Assembly (NCBI RefSeq): GCF_003332825.1 | Contig: NZ_QIRF01000013.1 | Span: 62,001 to 126,000, forward strand | Reading direction: 5' to 3' | DNA length: 64,000 nucleotides | Source: Dyella sp. C9 | GTDB taxonomy: Bacteria > Pseudomonadota > Gammaproteobacteria > Xanthomonadales > Rhodanobacteraceae | In this document: positions 34,007-45,615 of the stretch, one piece after another | Layout: every line of letters begins with the position of its first letter | How positions within the stretch are numbered: the first letter of the stretch is position 1 | Notes under the pieces: model-generated | The model's database searches: none | What the model saw: only the letters and a program-made list of their open reading frames with translations | What the model was told of the DNA's origin: nothing | Position numbers and translations under genes: made by a program

Positions 34007-34027
34007 CCGATGACGACCTCGAATGGA

Positions 34028-35686
34028 TCAGTAGCGGATATCCACGTCCTTGGTCTCGCGCAGGAACAACAGGCCGATGAAGAACGTGGCGACGGCCACG
34101 ATGATCGGGTACCACAGGCCGTAGTAGATATCGCCCTTCCACGCCACCAGCATGAAACCGATGGTGGGTACGAAGCCACCGAACCAGCCGTTGCCGATGT
34201 GGTACGGCAGGCTCATCGAGGTGTAGCGGATGCGCGTGGGGAACATTTCCACCAGCCACGCCGCGATGGGGCCGTAGACCATGGTCACGTACAGCACCAG
34301 GATGGCGAGCAGGATCACCAGCATGAGGTTGTTCTGTTGCGCCGGATCGGCTTTCTCCGGATAACCGGCCGTCTTCAGCGCCGCTGCCAGCTGCGTGCCG
34401 AACGCCTTGCTCTGGTCGGCGAAGGCCTTGCCGTCCAGCGAGCCGCCCTCGAACGAGCTGATGGTCTGGTCGCCGATCTTCACCTCGGCAATGGCGCCAC
34501 GCTCGGCGGTGATGTTGGAGTACGGGATGCCCTTCTTCGCCAGCGCGCTCTTGGCCACGTCGCAGGAACTGGTGAACTTGCTCTTGCCGACCGGATCGAA
34601 CTGGAAGCTGCAGGCCTGCGGATCGGCCACCACCTTCACCGGCGACGTGGCGGCAGCCTGCTCGATGGCCGGATTGCCGTAGTGGGTTAGGCCCTTGAAG
34701 ATCGGAAAGTAGGTCAGCGCCGCCAGCAGGCAGCCGGCCAGCACGATGCTCTTGCGGCCGATGCGATCGGACAGCCAGCCAAACAGCACGAAGAACGGCG
34801 TGCCGATCGCCAGCGCCGCGGCGATCAGCAGGTTGGCGGTGGTGGCGTCGATCTTCAGGCTCTGGGTGAGGAAGTACAGCGCGTAGAACTGGCCGGTGTA
34901 CCACACCACGGCCTGGCCGGCCGTGGCGCCGAGCAGCGCGAGAATCACCAGCTTGAGGTTCTTCCATTGGCCGAAGGCTTCGGTGAGCGGCGCCTTGGAG
35001 TGCTTGCCCTCGGCCTTCATCTGCTGGAACACCGGCGATTCATGCAGCTGCATGCGGATGTACACCGACACGATGAGCAACAACGAGGAGATCAGGAACG
35101 GAATGCGCCAGCCCCAGGCATCGAAGGTTTCGGTGCCCAGGCCCAGACGAGTCCCCAGGATCACCAGCAGCGACAGGAACAGGCCGAAGGTCGCGGTGAT
35201 CTGGATGAAGCTGGTGTACAGGCCGCGTTTGCCCTGCGGCGCATGTTCGGCCACGTAGGTGGCCGCGCCACCGTATTCGCCACCGAGTGCCAGGCCCTGC
35301 AGCAGGCGCAGTGCGATCAGCAGGGTAGGTGCTGCCACGCCCAGGGTTTCGTAGCCGGGCAGCACGCCGACCAGGAAGGTCGACAGGCCCATGATGATGA
35401 TGGTGATGAGGAAGGTGTACTTGCGTCCGATCATGTCGCCGAGGCGGCCGAACACGATGGCGCCGAACGGACGTACGGCGAAGCCGGCCGCAAACGCGAG
35501 CAAAGCGAAGATGAACTGGCTGGTCTCGTTGAGTCCGGTGAAGAAGTGCTTGCCGATCAGCGCGGCGAGCGAGCCATACAGATAGAAGTCATACCACTCG
35601 AATACCGTGCCCAGGCTGGAAGCCAGGATCACTCGTCGGTGGCCGGTGTCGAGCGATCCGCGCGTGTCGACTGCGGTCGTAGCCAT
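34028..35686 (-). CDS. MFS transporter, metabolite:H+ symporter (MHS) family
   Basis: A 552-residue 12-TM transporter of the MHS family (relatives include ProP, KgtP and ShiA). Signatures are SSLGTVFEWYDFYLYGSLAALIG, FGRLGDMIGRKYTFL, LRLLQGLALGGEYGGAATYVAEHAP and FGWLSDRIGRKSIVLAG. Unusual is an insert of about 120 residues (331-451) between C-terminal TM helices, containing two cysteines (QACSFQFD and TSSCDVAK), predicted to lie in the periplasm. The ATG at 35686 follows GAGGG at a seven-base spacing. It is followed upstream by a DcaP-like porin and acs, so carboxylate uptake is a plausible role. Confidence 0.9.
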   Translation of the reverse strand: MATTAVDTRGSLDTGHRRVILASSLGTVFEWYDFYLYGSLAALIGKHFFTGLNETSQFIFALLAFAAGFAVRPFGAIVFGRLGDMIGRKYTFLITIIIMGLSTFLVGVLPGYETLGVAAPTLLIALRLLQGLALGGEYGGAATYVAEHAPQGKRGLYTSFIQITATFGLFLSLLVILGTRLGLGTETFDAWGWRIPFLISSLLLIVSVYIRMQLHESPVFQQMKAEGKHSKAPLTEAFGQWKNLKLVILALLGATAGQAVVWYTGQFYALYFLTQSLKIDATTANLLIAAALAIGTPFFVLFGWLSDRIGRKSIVLAGCLLAALTYFPIFKGLTHYGNPAIEQAAATSPVKVVADPQACSFQFDPVGKSKFTSSCDVAKSALAKKGIPYSNITAERGAIAEVKIGDQTISSFEGGSLDGKAFADQSKAFGTQLAAALKTAGYPEKADPAQQNNLMLVILLAILVLYVTMVYGPIAAWLVEMFPTRIRYTSMSLPYHIGNGWFGGFVPTIGFMLVAWKGDIYYGLWYPIIVAVATFFIGLLFLRETKDVDIRY

Positions 35687-35862
35687 GATGTTGCCCTCAA
35701 GGTGGAACTGCCGGTCGGGAAGATGGATCAGGTTTTCAGGGTGCAAGCCACTGGAGCGGCCATGCCGCCCTGTGCCTCTCTCTCCGCTGGCAGGACGGGG
35801 TGATCCCTTGGCCCCGTCCTTCGATCAGGCAGCCACGCCTCCCGCACGGCCGCCCGATAGCG

Positions 35863-37377
35863 TCAGAAGTGATACAGGCCGCTCAGGCTGACCTGGTTGC
35901 CGTTGGTGTATTGAGGGTTGCCGGCCGAACCAAGCTGCCAGCGCACCTTGTCGTACATCCATTCGATGCCGAGCTCGTAGTTGCCCGAGGCGTACTGCAG
36001 GCTGAGCGCCGACTGGTTGTCGCGCAGCAAGGCGGTACCGGCAGTCGCACTGGTGGTAGTCCAGCGGATCACCTGGTCGCCGTTGGGGCGCACCATCGAG
36101 AAGAAGCCGTTGACGCTCCACTTCGGCGTGAAGTTGTAGGACGCCTGCACATAGCCGCCCGATTCGTTGATATTGCCGAACTGCGACATGGCGCCGAAGA
36201 TCTCGCCCAGCGCCCGGCCGGAGTAGATCAGGCCCTTGAAGGTCCACGGTCCGGGTTTCCATTGCGCGCCCACCTCGTAGCCGAAGCTGTTGAGCGTGTC
36301 GCGCAGCGGCGTGGGGTTGATGTCGCCCACGCCCTTGAGGTCGATGGTGGAGTAATGCGCCACCAGGTAGGCCAGCCAGTCGCTGCCCTGCACGTGCAGG
36401 CGAGCCTCCACCTGCGGCCGGAAGTCTGCAGCGCCTGCGTTGAGGTAATTGACGTTGGAGGTGCCGGCTTCGTTCTGCGGACCGTTCCAGCTACCCTCGA
36501 ACACGCCCAGGTCCAGGCGCCACTTCACGCCATCGGAACCGTGGTTGAGATCCTGCATCCACGCCACGCCCGGATAACGCCAGCCTACGAAGCCCACGCC
36601 ATAGCCCAGCGGGAAGGCGATGTGGGTCAACGAGGTGGCTACGTTCTCCAGCGGGAACATGAAGTCCCACTGCTGGCCGATGCGGATGGTGCTGCCGTAG
36701 TCGGGATTGGTGATGTCCATATAGGCCTGGCGCAGGCGCGGAATCGGCTGCTGCTGCGAATAGGCGCCGGTGCCGTTGTTGCCGCCGAAGAAGTCCATCT
36801 CGATACGGCCACCGCCGCCCCAGTCGTCGGTGAGCTTGGCGCCGCTGAAATCGAGCCAGAAGCGCGTGTTGCGTACATCCACGCCGCTGAGCGTGCCGTT
36901 GTAGCCCTGCGCGATGTTGGCCGGCGTCTGTGGTGCCGGCACCAGTGCGTTCTGGCCGTTGCCGTAGTTGGAGAAGGTACGGTCCTGGCCGAAGGCACTG
37001 GCGCTGATGAAGCCATGCAAGGCCACCGTGAGCCCGGAAGCCGTGGTGAACTGCGGCTTGGGTACCGAATCGGCCTTGGTCTGCGCGGCCTGCGCCGTGG
37101 TATTGGCCTGCTCCGCAGTGACCTGTGCGGTCTGCGCGGTCTGCGTGGCCTGGGTGGTGGCGGCCTTCTGTTCCTGGATCATGGCCTTCAGTTCGGCCAG
37201 CTCCTGCTCGAGCTGGTTCACGCGTTGCTCGAGCTGCTGTTCGCGGGTGCTCGATTTGCTGCTCTGCGTGCTGCTCGGGGTGCTGCTTTGGGCATGGGCT
37301 GCCAACGGCAGGCCCAGTGCGCAGGCGATGCTGAGTACCAGCAGCCGGCTGTGTCGCACGGTCTTCGGACGTGTCAT
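35863..37377 (-). CDS. DcaP-like outer-membrane porin
   Basis: A 504-residue outer-membrane protein. The signal peptide ends near residue 30 (LPLAAHA), then a Ser/Thr-rich stretch and a coiled coil (about 42-75, REQQLEQRVNQLEQELAELKAMI) precede a beta-barrel from about residue 115, with GLTVALHGFISASAFGQD, RFWLDFSGAKL, RIEMDFFGGN, AYMDITNPDYGSTIRIGQQWDFM and the C-terminal VSLSGLYHF ending in Phe. This coiled-coil-plus-barrel layout is that of DcaP, a trimeric dicarboxylate porin of Acinetobacter. The ATG at 37377 has GGGGAGG upstream. It is divergent from acs. Confidence 0.88.
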   Translation of the reverse strand: MTRPKTVRHSRLLVLSIACALGLPLAAHAQSSTPSSTQSSKSSTREQQLEQRVNQLEQELAELKAMIQEQKAATTQATQTAQTAQVTAEQANTTAQAAQTKADSVPKPQFTTASGLTVALHGFISASAFGQDRTFSNYGNGQNALVPAPQTPANIAQGYNGTLSGVDVRNTRFWLDFSGAKLTDDWGGGGRIEMDFFGGNNGTGAYSQQQPIPRLRQAYMDITNPDYGSTIRIGQQWDFMFPLENVATSLTHIAFPLGYGVGFVGWRYPGVAWMQDLNHGSDGVKWRLDLGVFEGSWNGPQNEAGTSNVNYLNAGAADFRPQVEARLHVQGSDWLAYLVAHYSTIDLKGVGDINPTPLRDTLNSFGYEVGAQWKPGPWTFKGLIYSGRALGEIFGAMSQFGNINESGGYVQASYNFTPKWSVNGFFSMVRPNGDQVIRWTTTSATAGTALLRDNQSALSLQYASGNYELGIEWMYDKVRWQLGSAGNPQYTNGNQVSLSGLYHF

Positions 37378-37444
37378 GGCGTGCCTCCCCAGGTCGATGA
37401 CGAATCGAGCATGTCCATGCTGCAACGCGAGCGCCTATTCCCCA

Positions 37445-37463
37445 TTGGTCTAACCTCGACCAA
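37445..37463. promoter_or_regulatory. candidate CrbR-type operator between porin gene and acs
   Basis: Inverted repeat TTGGTC-taacctc-GACCAA in the divergent promoter region, overlapping a second one, TCGAC-caaa-GTCGA (37456-37469). A -10-like TACACT at 37506-37511 has no good -35, which suggests activator dependence. The inverted repeat would be centred around -64 from the predicted start. Binding by the response regulator encoded downstream is inference. Confidence 0.4.
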
Positions 37464-37593
37464 AGTCGAAAGAAGGCCGAAACGTACCGATCACCGGCCA
37501 ACCGCTACACTCGGGCGCTACCGCCGGCAAACCTGCCGCCGCGGCATTCACCACGCATGAGGAGGCCGGTGCCCCGGCCGCAGGAGCCCCACG

Positions 37594-39534
<1,941 letters not shown>

Positions 39535-39548
39535 CCCAGCCACCTGCT

Positions 39549-39613
39549 GTAGTAGCGCACGCTGTGCGCGACGGCGCCAACGGAGCACTGTCGCGCACAG
39601 CGTGCGCTACTAC
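39549..39613. repeat. REP-like inverted pair after acs
   Basis: Two oppositely oriented 24-base copies (39549-39572 and 39590-39613), perfect complements beginning GTAGTAGCGCACGCTGTGCG, separated by 17 bases. The variant core GTAGTAGCGCACGCTG differs slightly from the other repeats. The hairpin could also end acs transcription, although no thymine tract follows. Confidence 0.85.
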
Positions 39614-39630
39614 CGGGAAACCGAACGACC

Positions 39631-40305
39631 ATGCCCGACGTACTGATTGCCGATGACCACCCGCTGTTCCGCGACGCACTGCAGCGTGCGGTGCTCGCGG
39701 CCATTCCCAACGCAAGCGTGCATTGCGCCGACAGCGTCTACAGCCTGCTCGGCCTGATCGAGCAGTATCCCGACGCCGAGCTGCTGCTGCTGGACCTGCA
39801 CATGCCTGGCGCGCGCGGCTACTCCGCGCTGGCGCATATCCGCGGCCAGTTTCCCGGCCTGCCGACCATCGTGGTCTCGGGGCACGAGGATGTATCGGTG
39901 GCACGCCGCGCGCTGGCACACGGCGCCTCGGCCTATATCCCCAAGTCCACCTCCGGCGAAGACATCATCACCGCCATCCGCAAGGTGCTCGATGGCGACG
40001 TGTGGCTGCCGCACCAGCTGGTCGGTGGGGGCGTGGAATTGAAGCCGGACGAGGCCGCGGTGGCCGATCGCATCGCCACGCTCACGCCCCAGCAGTTCCG
40101 CGTGCTCACCATGATCGCCGAGGGTTTGCTCAACAAGCAGATCGCCTACGACCTGGGCGTGTCCGAGGCGACGGTGAAGGCGCACATGACCGCCATCATG
40201 CGCAAGCTCGGCGTGAACAACCGCACCCAGGTGGCGCTGGCCGCCAGCCATCTGGCGATCGACCAGGACGCGATGCCGTCGATGCCGAACGACGAGGACG
40301 ATTAA
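39631..40305 (+). CDS. crbR: LuxR-type response regulator, CrbR/ErdR-like
   Basis: A 224-residue NarL/FixJ-type regulator. The receiver domain shows the acidic pair Asp8-Asp9, phosphoacceptor Asp55 in LLLLDLHMPG, and Lys105 in AYIPKST. The LuxR-type HTH lies at about 150-205 (LTPQQFRVLTMIAEGLLNKQIAYDLGVSEATVKAHMTAIMRKLGV). It sits 17 bases past the REP pair behind acs and is convergent with a symporter-domain hybrid kinase. In Vibrio cholerae (CrbSR) and Pseudomonas (MxtR/ErdR) this pair of types activates acs, so the symbol is given by architecture and context, not by alignment. Confidence 0.85.
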   Translation: MPDVLIADDHPLFRDALQRAVLAAIPNASVHCADSVYSLLGLIEQYPDAELLLLDLHMPGARGYSALAHIRGQFPGLPTIVVSGHEDVSVARRALAHGASAYIPKSTSGEDIITAIRKVLDGDVWLPHQLVGGGVELKPDEAAVADRIATLTPQQFRVLTMIAEGLLNKQIAYDLGVSEATVKAHMTAIMRKLGVNNRTQVALAASHLAIDQDAMPSMPNDEDD

Positions 40306-40358
40306 GCCGCGACGCTCTTCACTGCGGTGAAGGGCGACGACCGTTCCGCCCCTACGGA

Positions 40359-43300
40359 TCACGCCGGCGTCTGTCGCCGCACCAGCGCGCTCAGCAGCGC
40401 ACGCAAGGCAGCCGGGCGCACCGGCTTGTGCAGTACCGGATAGCCGAGTGCACGCGCACGCTGCTTGAGCTCGCTGCTGCCGTCGGCGGTGATCATCGCC
40501 ACCGGCGGCAGGTCACCGATCGCTGCGCCGAGTTGGTCCAGGGCCTGCAGGCCATCAAGATCGTCGGTGAGGTGATAGTCGGCCAGGATCAGGTCCACGC
40601 CGCCGCGCCGCAACTCCTGTTCGGCCTGCACCACATCGAGTGCCGTGCGGCACTCCACGCCCCAGCGCTGCAGCAAGGCGCGCATGCCATCGAGGATGGC
40701 CGGGTCGTTGTCCAGGCACAGCACGGTCAGCGGCAACTGTTCACCCGATACCGGGTGCACCGGCGTGCGCCGGCGTGGCACGGTGCCTTCGACGCGCGGC
40801 ACGCGGATCGCAAAGCGACTGCCCTTGCCTTCACGCGATACCAGTTCGAGTTGGTGGTGCAGGATTCCCGCGATGCGCTCGCAGATGGAAAGGCCCAGCC
40901 CGAGCCCCTTCTCGCCCCAGGGCGAGGGACGATCAAGCCGCTGGAACTCGCCGAAGATGCGCGCGCGCTGTTCCGGTGCAATGCCCGGCCCGGTATCCCA
41001 GACCTCGATGCGCACCTCGTCGCCCATGCGTCGCGCGCCCAGCAGGATCGCCCCCGTGTGCGTATAGCGCAGCGCATTGGAGATGAGGTTCTGCAGCACG
41101 CGACGCAGCAGCTGCGGATCGCTGCGCACGGCCAGCCGGGTGGGTACCACCCGCAACTGCAGCCCACGCCGCTCGGCCAGCACGGCGAATTGCGCCTTGA
41201 GTGAATCGAACAGGTCGGCCAGCGCAAAGTTGTTGACGTCGGCACGATAGCTGCCGGCGTCCAGGCGCGAAGTGTCGAGCAGCGCGTCGATCAGGTCTTC
41301 GGCCGCACGGAACGAAGCTTCGATGCGCTCGGCCAACTGGCTCGCCTCGGCGTCGAGTCCCGGATGCTGGCGCAAGGCAGAAGTAAACAGGCGCGCCGCG
41401 TTGAGCGGCTGCAGCAAATCGTGGCTGGCCGCGGCGAGGAAGCGCGTCTTGGAGGCATTGGCCATCTCCGCGTCGCGGCGTGCGTTGGCGGTGGCGCTCA
41501 ATGCATCGCTGAGCTCGGCCGTGCGCTGTTCCACACGCTGTTCCAGCGTTTCGTTCGCATCGATCAGGGCCTGCTCGGCGTGCTTGTAGGCGGTCACGTC
41601 GGTGTAGGTGGTGACATAGCCGCCTCCCGGCAGCGGGCGTCCACGCATCTCGATCACCGTGCCATCCGGGCGAACGCGCTGGAACAGATGCGGCGAGCCG
41701 GCATGCATGTGCGCGATGCGCTTGCCCACATGGGCTTCCACTTCACCCGGCCCGCATTCGCCATGGTCGGCGTTCCAACGGATCAGGTCGGCCACCGGCA
41801 CGCCGACGTAGACCATGCCATCGGGATAATCGAACAGTTCCAGGTAACGCCGGTTCCACGCCACCAGGCGCATCTGCGCGTCGACCACGCTGATGCCCTG
41901 CGAGACATTCTCCAGCGTGGTGGAAAGCAGCTCGCGGTTGAAGCGCAGTTCCTGCGAGGCCTCGTCCATCAGCGCCATCGCCTCGGCGATGTCCAGGCCC
42001 GAGCCCGAGAGTGCGCCCATCAGGATGCGCCGTGCGCTCGCCGCACCCACCGCCGAAGCGAGCAGGCGTTCGGTGTACTGGATGAGGGCGCGATCCGCGG
42101 CCTCGCCCGGCTGCAAGGGTTTGCCGCGGCGTTCGGCGTAGTCGTCGAAGGCGCGCTGGCTGGTGCGCTCGCCCACGATGCGTTCGGCGATGGTGCGCAG
42201 GTCACCGACGGCGACACGGCCGCGCCAGTCACCTGCGCCACGGCTGTCGATCGCATACGGGTCGATGAACATCGCGGCGTGCAGGCGCTCCTCCAGCGTG
42301 GGGCGGAAGCGCAGCGAGACGAAGATCAGGCAGGCCACGTTGACCAGCAGCGACCAGAACGTGCCGTGCATGATCGGGTCCCAGCCGCTCAGGTGGAACA
42401 GGGCCTGTGGATGCAGCCAGCCCCATCCCATCGGACCGGTATCGAGCCAGTGCGCCGAGCGGTCCATCGCCGGCAGCAACAACGTGTACGCCCACACCAC
42501 GAAACCCGCGGCCAGGCCCACTGCAACGCCCTTGCGACTGGCACTGCGCCAGTACAGTGCCGCGACGATGCCCGGGGCGAACTGCGCCACCGCGGCGAAC
42601 GCCAGCAGGCCGGTGGCGGCGAGATTGGTGGTGTCGGCCACCACGCGGTAATACACGTAGGCCATGGTGGCCAGCGCGATGATCGCGACGCGACGCACCA
42701 GCAACACCAGTTGCGACAGGTCCGCGCGCTGTTCCAGTTTCAGGCGACGGATGCGCAGCAGCATCGGCATGATCAGGTCGTTGCTGATCATGGTGGAGAG
42801 CGCAACCGAGGCGACGATCACCATGCCGGTGGCCGCGGAGAAACCACCGAAGAAGGCAAGCAGGGCCATGCCGCGGTCGCCGTACGCCATCGGCAAGGTG
42901 AGCACCCAGGCATCCTTGTTGCCGAGCTGCACGCTGGGCAGGTGCAGGCCCGCCGCCACGATGGGCAGCACGGCCATGCTGACGATCACCATGTACGCGG
43001 GAAACAGCCAGCGCGCGCGATGCAGGTCCCGCGGGTCCTCACATTCGACCACGCCGATCTGGAACTGCCGCGGCAGGCAGAACATCGCGCAGAACGCGAG
43101 CAGCGTCTGCGCCATGAAACCCGGCGAAACGCCCTGCGAAAGCTGCTGCAGCGGGAGCTGCGCGGTGGCCGCCAGGCCGGGGCCGCGGTGCAGGGCGTAG
43201 ACAGCCAGCACGATGAAGACCAGCAGCTTGATCAGCGACTCCACCGCGATCGCCAGCATCATGCCGTGATGGTGTTCGGTGGCATCGATGGTGCGCGTGC

Positions 43301-43826
43301 CGAACAGGATCGCGAAGGTCGCCAGCAGGATCGCGCACCAAAGCGCGCTGTCGCCGAACTGCGCTGCACCCGGCGTGCCGAAGCCACCAAGCACGGCGTA
43401 GGACATGGCCACCGCCTTGAACTGCAGTGCCAGGTAAGGAACGATCGCGATCACCGCGATGATCGCCACCAGCGCGCCCAGCCCGTGCGACTTGCCGAAG
43501 CGCGCACCGATGAAGTCGGCGATCGAGGTGATGTTGCGCTGTCGCGCCACCAGCACCAGCCGGCGCAACAAGCCGAAGAAGAATACGTAGAGCAGGATCG
43601 GGCCGAGGTAGATCGGCAGGTAACCGAGCCCGTCGCGCGCGGCGGACCCCACCGCGCCGTAGAACGTCCACGACGAGCAGTACACCGCAAGTGCCAGGCT
43701 GTAGACCAGCGGTCGCAGGCGCGGCTGGCGCGGATACAACGGACGGCGATCGCCCGCGTAGGCCACCACGAACAGCAGGCCCACGTAGAGCAACGAAACC
43801 AGCAGCAGCAGCCATCCGGCGATCAA
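40359..43826 (-). CDS. crbS: hybrid sensor histidine kinase with SSF transporter domain, CrbS/MxtR-like
   Basis: An 1155-residue protein. Residues 1-510 form a sodium:solute symporter-like domain with about 13 TM helices. A PAS domain lies at about 635-750 (ENVSQGISVVDAQMRLVAWNRRYLELF), a short coiled coil at 750-790, HisKA with His802 in AAASHDLLQPLNAARLF, an ATPase domain (N-box Asn917, GEKGLGLGLSICERI) and a C-terminal receiver with Asp1083 in LADYHL and Lys1134. This is the CrbS/CbrA-type layout. The chosen start is TTG at 43826, preceded by GGAG at an eight-base spacing. An upstream open stretch lacks such a signal. The partner is probably the convergent LuxR-type regulator. Confidence 0.9.
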   Translation of the reverse strand: MIAGWLLLLVSLLYVGLLFVVAYAGDRRPLYPRQPRLRPLVYSLALAVYCSSWTFYGAVGSAARDGLGYLPIYLGPILLYVFFFGLLRRLVLVARQRNITSIADFIGARFGKSHGLGALVAIIAVIAIVPYLALQFKAVAMSYAVLGGFGTPGAAQFGDSALWCAILLATFAILFGTRTIDATEHHHGMMLAIAVESLIKLLVFIVLAVYALHRGPGLAATAQLPLQQLSQGVSPGFMAQTLLAFCAMFCLPRQFQIGVVECEDPRDLHRARWLFPAYMVIVSMAVLPIVAAGLHLPSVQLGNKDAWVLTLPMAYGDRGMALLAFFGGFSAATGMVIVASVALSTMISNDLIMPMLLRIRRLKLEQRADLSQLVLLVRRVAIIALATMAYVYYRVVADTTNLAATGLLAFAAVAQFAPGIVAALYWRSASRKGVAVGLAAGFVVWAYTLLLPAMDRSAHWLDTGPMGWGWLHPQALFHLSGWDPIMHGTFWSLLVNVACLIFVSLRFRPTLEERLHAAMFIDPYAIDSRGAGDWRGRVAVGDLRTIAERIVGERTSQRAFDDYAERRGKPLQPGEAADRALIQYTERLLASAVGAASARRILMGALSGSGLDIAEAMALMDEASQELRFNRELLSTTLENVSQGISVVDAQMRLVAWNRRYLELFDYPDGMVYVGVPVADLIRWNADHGECGPGEVEAHVGKRIAHMHAGSPHLFQRVRPDGTVIEMRGRPLPGGGYVTTYTDVTAYKHAEQALIDANETLEQRVEQRTAELSDALSATANARRDAEMANASKTRFLAAASHDLLQPLNAARLFTSALRQHPGLDAEASQLAERIEASFRAAEDLIDALLDTSRLDAGSYRADVNNFALADLFDSLKAQFAVLAERRGLQLRVVPTRLAVRSDPQLLRRVLQNLISNALRYTHTGAILLGARRMGDEVRIEVWDTGPGIAPEQRARIFGEFQRLDRPSPWGEKGLGLGLSICERIAGILHHQLELVSREGKGSRFAIRVPRVEGTVPRRRTPVHPVSGEQLPLTVLCLDNDPAILDGMRALLQRWGVECRTALDVVQAEQELRRGGVDLILADYHLTDDLDGLQALDQLGAAIGDLPPVAMITADGSSELKQRARALGYPVLHKPVRPAALRALLSALVRRQTPA

Positions 43827-43942
43827 GCGCGGTACTCCGTGATGAGGGCGTCCCTGCGATAGTCTGCAGCCAGGCGGCGCGCGCGGATGGCGGGCGTCCG
43901 CCGTGCTTGTAAGTAGCGCCACACACCCGTCACCATGCGCGG

Positions 43943-44587
43943 ATGATGACGAACGACGGCCAGACGCCAGCGAAAGTAGCAGAGCGGCTGGGTGATGACG
44001 AGATTCACGTCTGGCGCCTGGCCTACGACCACCACCGTGGCCGTGCGCCGCTGCTGGCCATGCTGGCCACCTATCTCGGCATACCGGTCGACGCCGTGCG
44101 GCTGGAGCTGGCTCCCCATGGCCGCCCGTTGCTGGCGCCTGAGCATGATGAAGCGTTTTCGTTCAACTGGTCGCATAGCGGGGATCAGGCATTGATCGCG
44201 ATTGCCCGGGGCATCGTGCCAGGCATCGATCTGGAGCGGCTGCGCGAACATCCCCGCGCGCTGGAAATCGCCCGCCGTTATTTTAGCCCGGATGAAGCGG
44301 CTGTGTTGGAGGGCCTGGAGCCCGCGCGGCGTGATCGGGCCTTCCTCGAGATCTGGACCGCCAAGGAGGCCGTGCTCAAGGCCGTCGGCCGCGGTATTGC
44401 GTTTGGGCTCGACCGCCTCAGCATCGGCGGTTCCCCTGAACTGCCCACGCTAGGCCGCCTCGAAGGACACGCGGCCGACCAGTGGCAGCTGCAGCGGCTG
44501 ATGCTCGATCCCGCGCACATCGGTGCGCTGGCATGGCACGGCGAGCCGCGCCACGTCCGGCTGTGGACACTTGCCGAGCCCACGTGA
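43943..44587 (+). CDS. 4'-phosphopantetheinyl transferase superfamily protein (Sfp type)
   Basis: A 214-residue PPTase that would transfer phosphopantetheine from CoA to carrier proteins. Motifs are [17 protein letters not shown] (substrate His), [14 protein letters not shown] (Mg-binding D-x-E) and [19 protein letters not shown] (W-x-x-KE-A-x-x-K). The two-subdomain length is Sfp/AcpT-like, not AcpS. No polyketide or nonribosomal peptide genes lie in this window, so its target may be elsewhere or the fatty acid carrier protein. The ATG at 43946 is an alternative. pdxJ follows after 73 bases. Confidence 0.92.
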   Translation: MMTNDGQTPAKVAERLGDDEIHVWRLAYDHHRGRAPLLAMLATYLGIPVDAVRLELAPHGRPLLAPEHDEAFSFNWSHSGDQALIAIARGIVPGIDLERLREHPRALEIARRYFSPDEAAVLEGLEPARRDRAFLEIWTAKEAVLKAVGRGIAFGLDRLSIGGSPELPTLGRLEGHAADQWQLQRLMLDPAHIGALAWHGEPRHVRLWTLAEPT

Positions 44588-44660
44588 TCGGCGCACTGTT
44601 TGCAACCCGCCGCCTTCCAGGCGTCGTGTTCCGGCCTTGCCAGCGAGTACCGCCACTCCC

Positions 44661-45404
44661 ATGACCCTGCTTAGCGTCAATCTCAACAAGATCGCCGTGC
44701 TGCGCAATTCGCGCGGTGGCAGCGAGCCGGACATCGTCCATGCCGCCCATACCTGCATCGACGCTGGTTGCGGGGGCATCACCGTGCATCCGCGCCCCGA
44801 CCAGCGCCACGTGCGTCCCGACGACGTGCGCGCACTGGCCGCCGTGCTGCGCGGACGAGTCGAATACAACATCGAAGGCAATCCGTTCGCGCCTGCCCGC
44901 GGCACCTACCCGGGACTGATCGCACTGGCCCGCGAAGTACGCCCGACCCAGGTGACCCTGGTGCCCGACGGCGATGGCCAGATCACCTCCGACCACGGCT
45001 TCGACCTCGAGCGCGACATCGACATCCTGCGCCCGCTGGTGGCCGAACTGCGCGAGATCGGTTGCCGCGTGAGCCTGTTCGTCGACAGCGGCGCCACTGG
45101 CTTCGAGGCAGCGGCCGCGATCGGCGTGCAGCGCATCGAGATCTATACCGGTCCTTATGCGCATGCGTTTGCCGAGGGCCATGTGCAGGAGGAACTCGAA
45201 CGCTGTGCCGACACGGCCCGCCGCGCGCAACATGCCGGGCTGGCCGTCAACGCCGGACATGACCTCAGCCAGGTCAACCTGGGCACGTTCAAGGCTGCGA
45301 TCCCTGGCCTGGCCGAAGTGTCGATCGGCCACGCGCTCATCGGCGAGGCACTGTACGAAGGCCTCGCCACCACCGTGCGCAACTACCTGCAGATCCTGCG
45401 CTGA
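44661..45404 (+). CDS. pdxJ: pyridoxine 5'-phosphate synthase
   Basis: A 247-residue TIM barrel enzyme. It condenses 1-deoxyxylulose-5-phosphate with 3-amino-2-oxopropyl phosphate to make pyridoxine phosphate in vitamin B6 synthesis. Conserved blocks are [85 protein letters not shown] and [14 protein letters not shown]. It sits beside the tonB-exb operon, as in Xanthomonas. The ATG at 44661 is chosen because the N-terminus matches the family. The open frame extends upstream. Confidence 0.97.
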   Translation: MTLLSVNLNKIAVLRNSRGGSEPDIVHAAHTCIDAGCGGITVHPRPDQRHVRPDDVRALAAVLRGRVEYNIEGNPFAPARGTYPGLIALAREVRPTQVTLVPDGDGQITSDHGFDLERDIDILRPLVAELREIGCRVSLFVDSGATGFEAAAAIGVQRIEIYTGPYAHAFAEGHVQEELERCADTARRAQHAGLAVNAGHDLSQVNLGTFKAAIPGLAEVSIGHALIGEALYEGLATTVRNYLQILR

Positions 45405-45433
45405 GAGGGTTCGGTCCGGCGGACCGTTGAATT

Positions 45434-45492
45434 GCGCACAGGGTGCGCTCCTGCAAGCCGAACGCCACCCTGTAGGAGCGCACCCTGTGCGC
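45434..45492. repeat. REP-like inverted pair between pdxJ and exbD2
   Basis: Oppositely oriented 22-base copies at 45434-45455 and 45471-45492 (right copy TGTAGGAGCGCACCCTGTGC plus GC), with one mismatch between the arms and a 15-base spacer. It lies between convergent genes. Confidence 0.88.
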
Positions 45493-45552
45493 GATCAATC
45501 CAGCCGCTGCATCTGGACGTCCAAACATCCGCGCCAGGCGTCCCGAGCACCC

Positions 45553-45581
45553 AAAAAAGAACCCCCGCACTGGGCGGGGGC
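45553..45581 (-). terminator. terminator of the tonB-exb operon
   Basis: Seven-base stem CCCCCGC / GCGGGGG with a five-base loop, followed on the minus strand by TTCTTTTTT. It lies 35 bases past the exbD2 stop. Confidence 0.85.
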
Positions 45582-45615
45582 TCAAAGGGTAGTGTTACTG
45601 CGGTTTACAGCTGAA

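Noticed and set aside
39549..39613. Transposon terminal inverted repeats flanking a short element
   Set aside because: The arms are only 17 bases apart, with no coding sequence between and no target duplication. It matches the REP pair form seen elsewhere.
41364..43862. 832-codon open frame on the plus strand
   Set aside because: Lies opposite the hybrid kinase gene, whose domains are unambiguous. Rich in His, Arg and Gln as expected of an antisense frame in GC-rich DNA.
45434..45492. CRISPR-like direct repeats
   Set aside because: The repeats occur as single inverted pairs at scattered loci, without regular spacers or cas genes. REP-like elements explain them.
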